NCBI GenBank assembly: GCA_029339505.1
Contig: JAQISU010000041.1
Coordinates: 6,705,001 to 6,769,000 of the forward strand
Source: Unio delphinus
Taxonomy: Eukaryota > Mollusca > Bivalvia > Unionida > Unionidae
Length of the DNA: 64,000 bases
Direction: 5' to 3'
Below are positions 1-9,440 of this stretch, piece by piece. The first letter of the stretch is position 1. Every line of letters begins with the position of its first letter. A program made the position numbers and the translations under genes. The notes below the pieces were generated by a model. The model was not told the origin of the DNA. It made no database searches and saw only the letters and a list, made by a program, of their open reading frames with translations.

Positions 1-46
1 CAACTGCAAGTGATACCCGAGGATACTCAGTTACCACCGCGTGGTC

Positions 47-310
47 TTAACTAGCACCTTTGCGTCTGTTGCACTCAAGACACGTCAGCATCACATTATC
101 TCTGGTATGACCAATACTGCTATTCTTTCTATCCACGGTAAATTGTCGAGAATCCTTATCCGACCAACGCCAACTCATTATTCAATTGCAACTCGCGCAG
201 TGATTATTATGTTGTTGTTGCAGTGTAATTATTCATTCGGCATCAATATAAAATTCTCTATTATTTTTTTTATCCTGTTGTTTATAACCAGATAGATTGT
301 TCTGATTATA
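47..310 (-). pseudogene. HNH-type zinc-binding domain at the polymerase C-terminus
   Basis: In the frame that carries polymerase motif C, the protein reads on for about 90 codons. It shows a CASC pair near 188-199, the core QFTVDRKNSSIGHTRDN, and a second pair CLECNRRKG near 71-82. This is the layout of HNH/McrA-like zinc domains. From memory, similar domains follow the polymerase in invertebrate Polintons. Three in-frame TGA codons interrupt it (after VKQR, DAE and CN), and a TAA follows at 47-49. The domain follows motif C by only about 100 bases, so much of a normal thumb domain is missing or unrecognisable. Confidence 0.65.
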
Positions 311-2229
311 TCATCGTTGTTTCACGTCTATATAAAACGAATCAGTGGCGACTCTAACCGCGGTGTCAGGAAATCTATTTATCATTGAAAATAAATTAAT
401 AGAAGGATAAGCTAGCATAGACGCCCTAAAATGTGCATACTGAAGATTTTTTCCATCGTTGTAAGTAACAATTGTACCCAATTTGGTTCCATAGGACAAG
501 AAGGCGTCTTTACGATTTACATATATATCTTTAGATGCTGCATCTGCGATTATAAAATCGTATTCAACACTATCTATAATCAACCGTGAAGAATATCGGT
601 TATGGTCGTATTTTTTCCACCTTGCGTGAATTTACCGATTATTCTTCTACCAAGATCCTTTGCTTGTCTATTTCTAACTTCAAATATCTGTTTGGACCAT
701 TTCAAGATATATTTTTCGTCGAGATCGGGGAATTGTTTTTTGTAATCGCTGATTATACTATCAAGACTATTAGGTTGTGGTAACCAAACTTCAGTCTGCG
801 CTCGATATGATATAATTGCTTCACTGACAATCAGCGATATCAACAATTTAGAATCAATCATATACCGTAATAACACTATTGGCATCCAGTGATTTTCAGA
901 GATGTGTCTACCAATCCAAACATAGCAGCACGGATGAAGTCCTGTAGCCAATTCAAATGATAGCACACGAGCGAATCCAATTAAATCAAAATCAGATAGT
1001 GGTCCATTAATCGCAACACGGGTTATTTCATCTTTGGGATGCCTAAATCTTTTGAAATACTCAGAACATTCTCCGTACCCGAGAAAACTCCAGGGATAAC
1101 ACGCAACCATATCAACTGAAATAATACTTTCAGAGGTGTATTTTGTACTCCATAATCCACCGTGGTTATATTCGATACAACTTGATTTTGATATCTGATA
1201 GAAATTCAGCTCTTGTTGGTTTCCACATATTCTTGTTTCTCGCAAAATGAGCTGCAACCGACGGAATTGTAAAACAATTTATTAATAATTGTTCGTTGTC
1301 TTCTGCTGAAAAACCAGTAGCTAGTTTTTTCATCTCGTTGTGCAGCGCTTCAGTACGGTATAATTCTCCGTTTGGTCTTACAAATTGATCGAATTTGCCC
1401 TCTTCGTCTTCAGAACTGTGAAGTAACCACACTGACACAAGATCGTTTTTACTTAACTGATAAATAAAATCAAATAATTTCTCCTCAGAGAATTCTTCAC
1501 CCGAAATCTCCGCGGATATATATTTTATTGTTCTATCCCGTGGAAATATTGTTACTGCAGGTGTCCACGAGTATTCATTATGATCAATAATTTTGATTGA
1601 AGCTCCTCTCAACGTATATTTCGGTTCATATAATACTTCACCTGTTATCGTCGTTACTGATATGGGGAGTCTTAATGATGTTTCTAAATTGGTTATATCT
1701 TTAATCGTTGCTCCGTTCTTCCTAACTATTAATTTCCATTCGTTTAGTGTTTTACGTCTTAGATCCGTCAATTTGTTTCCATGCAACGAATTTGTGAAGT
1801 GTTCTATTATTCGTTCTGCTACACAATTTATCCTTGACAGTTTCATCGGTTTTAATTTTTAATACTCGGTTTATTATTTAACGAATATATCCCATAAACA
1901 ACTGCTGTTACAGGATAAGATCTCTCGTAATACGGTTTGTCAATTCCAGTTAAAATGCCTGGTTTGGAATCCTGACTCACAGTGACAGTTCTTTCATCTT
2001 TCAAGATTGGTTCAAATTTATCTCGAATAATCCAATTTCCAGTTTCTGAACGAATAATGAATTTCACTCTAAAGAAATACTTTTTATTGTCAAGATGTGA
2101 GATTATTGCGGCTGCTCTTTCGTCGTTCATGGTAGCTACAACGTTACCATCAATTCGAAATGTCGACCAACAGTGAGATGCTCCATCGCGCTTGAATTCA
2201 TTAAAACAATCGCGGATTTTATCTATCAT
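47..2229 (-). pseudogene. Family B DNA polymerase of Polinton/adintovirus type, broken
   Basis: This replicative polymerase would copy the viral genome. The polymerase motifs appear in order over three reading frames. Motif A, SVDMVACYP (D-x4-YP), lies near 1113. Motif B, AKDLGRRIIGKF followed by TQGG, lies near 663. Motif C, VRVATDSFYID, lies near 346. Frame changes occur near 585 and 1170-1257, and the stretch upstream of 1166 is in another frame. The exonuclease motifs are not obvious, so the N-terminal part is either divergent or damaged. After motif C the same frame continues through three TGA codons into a zinc-binding domain at 47-310. The family is known from Polintons and adintoviruses, where it is usually protein-primed. 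Calling this a dead copy is an inference from the frame breaks. Confidence 0.85.
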
Positions 2230-2340
2230 GCTTCTATCACTTATTAGACCCTTTGGTACATCTATGGAGACTCTATCGAGATTGAATTTAACATTTTTCC
2301 AAGGCGTAATTTTCGATAATCTCTCGAACTCCTTCTTATT
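1852..2340 (-). pseudogene. N-terminal part of the polymerase gene, or a small gene just upstream
   Basis: An open frame of about 160 codons ends at 1852. Its first ATG is at 2229, but the frame is open up to about 2340 without an earlier ATG. It contains mixed basic and aromatic segments such as KKYFFRVKFIIRSETGNWII. The next frame, which leads into the polymerase, starts at 1846 directly after its stop. It may be the N-terminus of the polymerase separated by an indel, or an independent small protein. No domain is recognised. Confidence 0.45.
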
Positions 2341-2380
2341 ATAATTAAAACAAGTATTTAAATAAAGAATTTTTTATATA
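2341..2380. promoter_or_regulatory. Divergent AT-rich intergenic region, possible two-way promoter
   Basis: This short gap separates the minus-strand polymerase frame from the plus-strand cysteine-rich ORF. It holds the 14-mer AGTATTTAAATAAA (2353-2366), which recurs exactly at 3065-3078. A TATA-like TTTTTATATAATG precedes the ORF start at 2381. A promoter role is inferred from position and composition only. Confidence 0.35.
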
Positions 2381-2662
2381 ATGAATCATTGCAAATGGTT
2401 GATGATAGGATCAGTAACATTCTGTGGATATCATTTACAAAGCGTTCGTAACGGGAGTTATGGGCCCTCACCTTGCATACACTGTGGGGTAGGTATGAGA
2501 GGAAAATCGCATTTGTGTCTGAGTTCCGGTGGTAAACGATGCAAAGAACTCAAGCGTTATTATGATAATAGAGTTAAAAACTCCGTCAATGACTCTGACT
2601 ATGACAATGACAAAATCATAGAACACCTCAAGACTATATTGAAAGATTTCCAAATAATGTAA
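2381..2662 (+). CDS. Small cysteine-rich protein of the viral element, intact
   Basis: This 93-residue ORF runs against the main gene direction and diverges from the polymerase across a 40-bp AT-rich gap. It has a putative zinc-ribbon core, CIHCGVGMRG, then further cysteines in LCLSSGGKRC. A charged C-terminal helix (residues 55-93) follows. It has no internal stop or frame change, unlike nearly all its neighbours. The function is unknown. A DNA-binding or regulatory role would be a guess from the cysteine spacing. Confidence 0.5.
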   Translation: MNHCKWLMIGSVTFCGYHLQSVRNGSYGPSPCIHCGVGMRGKSHLCLSSGGKRCKELKRYYDNRVKNSVNDSDYDNDKIIEHLKTILKDFQIM

Positions 2663-2706
2663 TAATTAAACCAAACAATCAATTAGACAAATAGTGTTAT
2701 ATGTAA

Positions 2707-3198
2707 ATGGACCAAACATTTCAACTGCATCCCGTGATCATCAATAATGAAGCGTTTCGTGACGGTATTGTCAGAAACCTTAGACTGAAAAATTCCATTA
2801 GGGATTGTGAATAATCTTGGGTATTTGATGTTTAGTGCTGTAGGGAAAAGGTATCTTAATCATCGTTTCGTGTATGAGTGTTTTCATGGATTGATCGAAG
2901 ATAGTCTTGTTATTGATCATATTGATGGATGTCCCCAGAATAACAGATTGGATAATTTACGATCTATCACACAAAGTCAGAACACCGAAATGGGGAGGGA
3001 CTGGAAAAAAATCGAAAAATGCAAGACCCCTAAAATCATTTAATAGAGCAACTGACGAAGAAAGAGTATTTAAATAAATGAATGAAGCCGGTAGATATTT
3101 TGATATTTCTAGATCCTCAGTACAAAAAGTAACAACAAATATATCAATCAGCGATTTCTAAGAGAACCGGACATAGAATTCAATTTACATATGTCTGA
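2707..3198 (+). pseudogene. HNH homing-type endonuclease with NUMOD-like tail, frameshifted
   Basis: A free-standing HNH nuclease, probably a selfish homing-type gene carried by the virus. The N-terminal segment begins at ATG 2707 (MDQTFQLHP) and includes GIVRNLRLKN, typical of the beta strands before the nuclease core. A frame change near 2805-2815 leads to the core: NHRFVYECFHG, then VIDHIDGCPQNNRLDNLR, with the HNH histidines and asparagines in place, followed by TQSQNTE. Further frame changes lead to a NUMOD1-like helix (NEAGRYFDISRSSVQKV) and a basic end stopping at 3198. It lies convergent to the penton-like gene. Confidence 0.75.
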
Positions 3199-3228
3199 AT
3201 TCTGTTTTGTATTATGTGTATAACATCA

Positions 3229-3285
3229 AAGGGAGATAACTCGTGCAGGTACGTGTACGGCTTATGAAAGAGTTACCCTCAATGG
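3229..3285. repeat. Imperfect inverted repeat carrying the molluscan GGGAGATAACTC motif
   Basis: The motif AAGGGAGATAACTC is followed about 30 bases later by GAGTTACCCT, forming an imperfect hairpin. It lies between the convergent HNH and penton-like genes. The first arm matches a short motif I know to be very common in molluscan genomes, so it may be a host repeat rather than a viral terminator. Confidence 0.4.
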
Positions 3286-3429
3286 GTTTTTCTAATTAAA
3301 TTCCATTGGTTGGTTTTATGTCAGGCAAACTTTGTTTCAATTCGTACCCCCCTGCTGCTATGGGTTTAACACTAATAATTTAGGATGAAAATCATTTTTT
3401 ACGATAATTGTTGCTACGATGAAAGTCAT

Positions 3430-4781
3430 TTAAGATTTCACAAACAGACTAATTTGTAAAACCTCACCTGGTAAATCAATCAGATTATTAGACTGATTAG
3501 TGAGTCTGAAATTAATTCTCGTTAACGAATTATTATCACATCGCATATAGACATTGATTAGTGGTATCCTCAAGGATTAGAAACCCTGGATTAGCTGTTG
3601 GTGCAAATGAATATAAAATATATCCCTGCTGAGCTTGATTTGATCGCTCGAGATTTATTTGATAGCTGCCTTCGATAACATCACATACTAAATTTAATGC
3701 TATCACCGAGGATATATTTACGTTGAACGGAGCGATATGTCTACCACCGCCATCTGGGTCATTATTATACTTGAGGATTGTTGTTTGTTTTTCAATTTGG
3801 TGAGTATCAGAGAAAAGTTTTCTTGAATAAGATCATTAACATATTTTTTAGCTCATTTGCGTTATACCCAAGAAACTTTAAATCAGGTAAATTGGCCTCT
3901 GTTATACTGTAACCAGTTAGGAATTTTTGTTTACCTCCGTTCTTATCATTAATTATTACTTGAATTATTCGTTTGTTGATATAGTTCATATCGGATACAA
4001 GGTGATTTAATATCCTCATGTGTTTTATGATCTCATCACGTGCCTTGTTATATAAGAGAGATGCTCCTAGAAACTTTGTCGTAGTCGTTCTAGTTGTGTT
4101 CTATGTAATTGATTAATCTCTTTCAAATAATCAATGATGTTAGTTAACGTAAATGTAATTGTAATGGTTGAATCAGGAGTTTTCTCTAAAACAAAATACC
4201 ATTGGATTTTATTGTTATCGATAAATGTAAATCTATCGGTTTATTTTGTATTTTTTATTTCATGTAAATACTCTCGATATGATTTGTTGATTTCATGGTA
4301 TGATTGTATATCCGTGACATAATAAGATTTTTTTTGGTTCGGGTATTTGATAAGATGCCTCAGGTGGTATTTCAGGCCAGCCTAGTATTGTTCTTATCGA
4401 ACTCTGATAAATATCTACGACATAACTGGAAGAGTTTATCTTAATTGCAGATGATAACGTTGGCTCATGAACTGTTATAACGATTTTTGATTCTGGTGTT
4501 CCAGTAATGGATTTTATTCTTCGCTGAAATTCAGCATTGATTTGTTCGATTTGGTATGACCCAGATGGTATCGAAACAACGTTCCAGTCTGGAGTTCCGT
4601 CTTCACGATTCTTATTCGCAAACATCAAGGAATTATTCGGTTGTTGACCACCAAATGCTACCGATCTAATATTAGGCCAACTGTGATACACTCGTAGTTT
4701 TGCCAGCGCTATCTCCGTAACTGGAATCGGAGTAGGGAAATTCACACTGAATTCAGGATTCGTTGAGGTTATTGAGATCAT
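3430..4781 (-). pseudogene. Penton-like minor capsid protein, broken in several frames
   Basis: The intact N-terminal frame runs from ATG 4781 to 4293. It carries the pattern I associate with penton-like proteins of invertebrate Polintons: a strand-rich start, VVSIPSGSYQIEQIN, then SSIRTILGWPEIPPE. The reading then moves between frames: 4340 to about 4085 with a TAA near 4210, 4060-3807, then 3790-3540. The last piece, in another frame, ends at 3430-3432. The C-terminal pieces show CDVIEGSYQI, NPGFLILEDTTN and NLIDLPGEVLQISLFVKS, which fit a second jelly-roll strand set. The middle, about 170 codons, is helical and has no counterpart that I recall in such proteins. The role as vertex capsid protein is inferred from family knowledge. 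Confidence 0.6.
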
Positions 4782-5309
4782 GCTTGTTTTCACCGGGTTT
4801 GTGTTCTCCGCTATTTGTTAAAGTAGTTCTTGCGGTGTTGTCATTATTATTATACTCATGTTGTCGCTCTAATTTTGACATCACGGAATGATAAACACGC
4901 ACCATTGCGCTGAATTTACTATCTGATATTAATGTATCATCGAGTGACGACGATATCATCGAGGATAATTGTGAGTACGCTGTTGACACAACTTGAAATT
5001 TTAATACGTAATCTTGTAGTTTGCGCTGACTACACAAGGATAATGTTTTGTTATTATTGAAATAATTCCCGCGATTGCTGTTGCCGCTGATATACAAATT
5101 GGATCAGCTATCGGAGCAATCATTGTCACCGAGGAGAGTATTATACCAGCTCAGGTGATTACACCTCTCACCGAGTACAGGGTAACATCAATTGCGGTGA
5201 TTCTTCGTCGGTATTTTTTTTTATTTGAAACCCCTCACTGAGTGTTTTGAGTTTAGTTTGAAATTCTTTGACCTGGTCATAGCGATATTGTTGTGACGAC
5301 AGATGACAT
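4753..5309 (-). pseudogene. Polinton-type protein with hydrophobic segment and helical C-terminus
   Basis: The likely start is ATG 5309, 45 bases after the fibre stop. A charged N-terminal helix (QVKEFQTKLKTLSEGF) is followed in other frames by an alternating hydrophobic stretch near 5150-5060 (SVTMIAPIADPICISAATA), probably membrane-inserting. The last frame, 5070-4753, is helical: KLQDYVLKFQVV, then SSLDDTLISDSKFSAMV. From memory, similar proteins with a hydrophobic centre and an S-x-LxD-xISD-xxF motif occur beside the capsid genes of invertebrate Polintons. At least three frame changes and one TGA break it. Its end overlaps the penton-like start by about 29 bases. Exact function unknown. 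Confidence 0.5.
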
Positions 5310-5353
5310 CTTATTTATTCAATAGATTTCAATTGAAACCGTTAGTGGTTTAG

Positions 5354-6453
5354 TTATTTACTTAAATCCGCTACGAATTCCACATACCATGTTACTGAAA
5401 CCCTAGCCAAATTATTATCAGTGGATGCTATTGTGAGTCGTTCAGTTGTATCCTTATCGATGATCGTTGATATCGTATTGTTGACCCCAGATGAACTCGT
5501 TCATGAAATATTAAATTGAGTCGGTGATTCGGTGATACTAGTGTTAATCGATAAATACCCTTGACGGTTGTAGTGATATTTAATATATTGTTTGTAGGTG
5601 TCCACGTAAATGATCCGTGTTGTATCGCGTGCACATTATTTACGATATTTGTTTGTTCGTGAGAGATTTTTATATTTTCAATGATTGCTATCATCCTCGT
5701 TGCATCATTTTCTATTGCCTCGATGAAGTTTTTCATATCTTCGATGAATTGTTTAATATCAGGGAGTTTTATGTCAATTTTATCCAGCGGGGTTGTACAA
5801 AATTTATCAATATTTTTACGAAATGATGAAAATTTGTCAACGTGATCTGCGAATCTGGATTGAAGTGTTGCAAACTCTAACATAGAAGTTTTTATCTCTG
5901 TGAGCTTCGGTGTGATCACTGGAGGAGTACCAAAAAATTCTAACACGGGTTTATCAATATTGTCCATGATGGATTTTTGTAAATCAGTAAATTTATTAAA
6001 TGTATTTATATGATCGTCATACTTATCATTGAGTGATTTCAATGAATTTGCCGAGGATATATAATTGTTATCGAGTATTAATATTTTATCTGTGATTGTT
6101 GAAACAAGTGAGCCTGGTTTGAGTTTACCTTGATTGGAAAAAACAACGCGATAGTATTCTCTACTGCGTTGTGTTGTTTAACTAAAATATCATCCAGGGA
6201 AACATTACTCGTTTTCAATTTACCCTGACGATCTTCAAATACAACTATTTCATTGGGGTCAACACTTGTTAAGTTCAACATCTCAGCTATTTCATCTTCG
6301 ATTGTTTTTTTTATATCACCGGTTTCACATATTTCCGCAGTGCCATCGGCACCGGGTTTTTTCAGGGCTGATAAAGATCTCCCCCAAATATCAACCAATG
6401 TTATTGTAAAAATCTTTGATTTTCTAATTATTTTCTTTCTCTAAAATCTTCAT
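5354..6453 (-). pseudogene. Fibre/spike-like protein with coiled shaft and TNF/C1q-like head, broken
   Basis: This is a candidate vertex spike for host attachment. The gene starts at ATG 6453, which overlaps the protease stop as ATGA. Two shaft-like repeats are visible, one with RQGKLKTSNVSLDDIL and one with NQGKLKPGSL. A long coiled region follows (FNKFTDLQKSIMDNIDKPVL to NFIEAIENDATRMI). The C-terminal 90 residues are strand-rich: HGSFTWTPTNNILNI, KGIYRLTLVS, then in another frame LARVSVTWYVEFVADLSK ending at 5354. A G-x-Y strand and a final aromatic strand are the pattern of TNF/C1q-like trimeric heads. Frame changes lie near 6425, 6147 and 5545, and one TGA lies in the head. The head assignment is by pattern, not alignment. 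Confidence 0.6.
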
Positions 6454-6880
6454 TGACGAATTTGTCGTTGCCAGCGACTACTATTATATTCATTTACGAC
6501 TTGATGAGGTGGTTTTCTCGATGATGAAATAGCGTCAAGGACATTCAATAAACTGTTGCCGCATATTGGTGGGTCATTCATTTGTTGTGTTGGTAGCGTT
6601 GAGTACCAAGTTTTCATTTTATGAAAAGTATTTAATTGTTGTATATAACGCATGAATTCTTTAGGCGGCGCTAACCCATATGAATCAAAATAAACGATTG
6701 CACGCGGATCAATCGCGTATGCAACCCAGTGGGTTCCAGGTCCGCTGCTGTTATCGAGATTAATAATACCGGTTTCAACGTTTTCTGGTTGTGCCTGTAA
6801 CTGATCTTTCATAAAGACACCTCTGAAGTTTTTAATCGCTAGTTTTTTTTAGCAGCACCGAGTAAATCAAAAGTTGACAT
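6450..6880 (-). pseudogene. Adenain-type cysteine protease (capsid maturation)
   Basis: The protease would cleave capsid precursors during virion maturation. FRGVFMKDQL near the start is the conserved entry motif. GTHWVAY supplies the catalytic histidine and VYFDSYG the acidic residue. DPPICGNSLLNVL supplies the nucleophilic cysteine. Together they match the adenovirus-protease family (C5) seen in Polintons. Translation from the ATG at 6812 would miss the FRGVF motif. The likely original start is ATG 6880 (MSTFDLLGAAKK), one frame away across a run of eight A/T at 6843-6850. The only visible damage is thus one homopolymer indel, and the catalytic part is intact. The stop overlaps the fibre start by four bases. 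Confidence 0.85.
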
Positions 6881-6894
6881 GGGAACTATTCTTG

Positions 6895-7356
6895 TTAATA
6901 AACTGTTCCTGGTATTCTCAGGCCGCTTCCTTTGTACCATGAATACGATGTTCCTGGTAGTCTTAGACCCTTTCCCTTTTTTTGTATCCTTTCCCTGTAG
7001 CTTTCTTTATGCCATCCCTGCCGCGGTACCAACGGCTCCTAAAACTGCCGCTTTAGCTACCGCTGGGGCCGCTGCTGCAATCAACGCTGGTAACGCAGCT
7101 AATAACGGAAATATACCACCTGATTTTATCATGTTTTTGATCGCGGCTGCAGAGAGAGTGATCTGAACATCTTTTCATCTTTGAAAGCATCATTGAAATG
7201 TTTTATTTGACGAGTCGTAAGCGACAATTTATTCTGACCATCAGACATCTGATTGTGTTTCAGCGTTATCGTGGTTCCACATTTTTTAGCTGATTCTGAT
7301 TCCAATTTTTTAATCTGACCGGGAGTTAGCGTAACACTAATATGACTATATGACAT
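6895..7356 (-). pseudogene. pX-like basic/hydrophobic virion protein, twice frameshifted
   Basis: The N-terminal half (ATG 7356) has two similar units built on TPGQIKKLE and TTRQIKHFN, typical of a short Polinton virion protein. The frame then changes within CTCTCTCTG near 7150-7158 into an alanine-rich stretch (FPLLAALPALIAAAAPAVAK). A second change near the A-run at 6985-6991 leads to two Gly/Pro-rich units, KGKGLRLPGTS and KGSGLRIPGTVY, ending at 6895. From memory, related proteins end in exactly such repeated GKGLxLxP units. The basic and hydrophobic composition fits a core or membrane-active peptide like adenovirus pX, but the function is inferred. It lies between capsid and protease genes. 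Confidence 0.65.
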
Positions 7357-7361
7357 TATTA

Positions 7362-7377
7362 AAACTACTAGTAGTTT
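7362..7377. promoter_or_regulatory. 16-bp perfect palindrome before the pX-like gene
   Basis: AAACTACTAGTAGTTT is perfectly palindromic and centred on CTAG. It ends 6 bases before the ATG at 7356, with TTTTAATAATG directly at the start. A second perfect CTAG-centred palindrome of the same length lies before the gene at 9344. Confidence 0.5.
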
Positions 7378-7404
7378 AAATAACAGATTGATCTAATTGT
7401 TACA

Positions 7405-8851
7405 TTACACATTTTCTACTGGTGCATTGATTACTCTCATTCGTCCACCAACACCTTCGAGTAGCATTGATTTATCGCTGAGAATGACAGCAACCGCTCT
7501 ATAATTCGAGATAAGGACATCACAATCAACTGGATTAGTTGGACGCGTTACACGAGCTCTAAAATGTATATCAACGACGAATTGTCTTGTTAAATCAAGA
7601 TGTTCCAGCAAAAAGTAATAAATCGGATAGAAGCTCTTAAAATCCATTTGTGATATTTGGAGACCGGTATCTACATTTTGATCGCGTCCCATATATAACA
7701 ACAGACGATGATATACACGTGCTATTTGGTTGGTATTGTAGTCAAGTAGTATATCCTCGGATGGTTCCTGCTGTCCGTTTATTCTCAGAGAGACTTCATT
7801 ACACCCAATTTGATAAAATATCATATGGCTGCGTTGTTGATTGTTTAATCGCGCAGTATTCTGTAGCGCAATAAATATATGACGTGGAGCTGAAACACCT
7901 TGTTTTGATGCTAGGTGCCATGTAAGTGTACCATCAATATTAGAATTCATGGTATCTGTTGTTCTTGATAGCCAACTTAGTAATGATTTTCCTCCATGAT
8001 CCATAAATGATAGTAGCCGCTCTTCTGTTGTGATTGATGGAGTCATTACTGGCATCCACAATGATAGTTTTGTTAAAATGACTTTAATCTCGGGAACATT
8101 AGCGCCACGCCAGTTTGCATCTTTATCATTACCCTTTCGCACGAGTACTATTGTATGCTTCGCTGCATAGATAACTTTTCTATCATTTCTACAGATTCCA
8201 AATATATGATGCAGTGGAATCGCGCCTGAAAATTGTCGATGTGGTCTTTTCAATATTGATACACGTGTTGCAAATCCTAGGTTGTAATTAAGATTAGTAC
8301 TTTTATAACATCAAAGACATCAGCTGGTCATGCCTCGTATTCAGTAGAATCGGGTTGTAAATCAGATACCGTAGCTCTTGGTGTCCGTAATTTAATATAC
8401 TGAATGTGTTCAGCCTTATCGGTAACATCCTTAGAAAACATCATAGATGGACCAGCCGATCTTGTATAATCGTCGGAATATCTTGCTAATCCTATTATTT
8501 TGTTGCAATATCAACCTCACGTTCAATAGATTCAATTTCTCTAACATCAATCATATATCTAACACTTTCAAATAGCGCCATCATACCATTATTAACAAAA
8601 CCAACTCGTACATTTGCATCATCTGCGTATGCTATATTATCTGCAACATTTGTTACAAGTTCTCCTTCCAATTCGATATGTGCTTCAGCGGGTAGAAAGT
8701 ATTTACTGGTATCATGAACTTGAAGTTCGATTCTTGATCGAAGATCAGGTTGTACTGCATGATAAGAATAAAATTGATAATCGCGTAGAGAATCATCTTT
8801 ACGCACTGGGGCTTCCATATCAAACGCTGGATCAAGTGTCTGTTTGAACAT
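7405..8851 (-). pseudogene. Major capsid protein, double jelly-roll (Polinton type), broken
   Basis: This is the main shell protein, forming trimeric hexon-like capsomers. The N-terminal jelly roll starts at ATG 8851 with RDYQFYSYHAVQPDL, then YFLPAEAHIELEGEL and NNGMMALFESVRYMI. A frame change near 8505 leads to LARYSDDYTRSAGPSMMF, and a TGA lies near 8328. Another change near 8300 leads to the NLGFATR strand and the second jelly roll: FSGAIPLHHIFGICRN, a basic YAAKHTIVLVRK, FYPIYYFLLEHLDLTR and VDIHFRARV, ending at 7405. The strings IPLxxIFGxC and YPIYYF match the capsid proteins of invertebrate Polintons that I know. The total, about 480 codons, is near the family size. Confidence 0.8.
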
Positions 8852-8855
8852 TTTA

Positions 8856-9344
8856 TTATATATTCCTTGATCTAAATCGTTGTTTTCGTCGTGGTTTTAA
8901 GCCTCATAACGCTATCATTTTTGCGGTAATATTATCTTGGTTGCTGGCTGCAAACGATGTAGTCGTTAACGATGCTAATTTCTGATCCACTGCGCTCTTT
9001 ATTGTTTTGCTAACATTTGTAGGCATCACTTGTGTAGATGGTCACGCCAATGACGAAATCATCGGTTTCTTTCTTCGTCGAACTAGCGACATTAGTTTAT
9101 CCTTTGCAGCGGAAAATGCCCTCCCGGCAACATCACCAACAGCGCTAATACCCTTATCACGAATAACATCAATAGCTTTCATTGATAATTGGTTTGCGAT
9201 TGGTGCTATTTTTGGAGCCATTCTTGCAAATAACCCTGCAATGGTATTGCCGAGACCATCACCATAGTACGCTTTGTAAACAGGCAAACGTGAATTTACT
9301 ACATAGACGCTGGTTGCTTTATCATGGTTGTAATGTATGATCAT
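8856..9344 (-). pseudogene. Glycine-rich amphipathic minor virion protein (pVI-like)
   Basis: Starts at ATG 9344 and ends 5 bases before the capsid ATG. The N-terminus (YKAYYGDGLGNTIAGLFAR) followed by amphipathic helix (MAPKIAPIANQLSMKAIDVI) is the Gly-rich plus helix layout of pVI-like internal proteins of adenovirus-like capsids. A basic RRRKKP follows. The same frame then passes two TGA codons (9042-9044 and 8904-8906) and ends in a strongly basic tail, GLKPRRKQRFRSRNI. The unbroken frame beyond both TGA codons suggests recent CGA-to-TGA changes. The role is inferred by pattern and position. Confidence 0.55.
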
Positions 9345-9353
9345 CTTATTATA

Positions 9354-9369
9354 AAAACACTAGTGTTTT
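9354..9369. promoter_or_regulatory. 16-bp perfect palindrome before the pVI-like gene
   Basis: AAAACACTAGTGTTTT is a perfect palindrome 10 bases before the ATG at 9344. It shares the CTAG centre and A/T arms with the palindrome at 7362-7377. A degenerate relative (AAAACCAGGGTGTTC) lies before the gene at 9837. Confidence 0.5.
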
Positions 9370-9440
9370 CTAAATGAATATTTATCTAGCTAGTGAAATT
9401 CAAAGAATTTCAATTTCTGGGAAATCTTTGATTTCCTTGA

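Noticed and set aside
47..9344. TGA as a sense codon in the viral genes
   Set aside because: The many TGA stops could suggest recoding, but the same genes also carry numerous indels and some TAA/TAG stops. CGA-to-TGA decay explains the sites without a new code.
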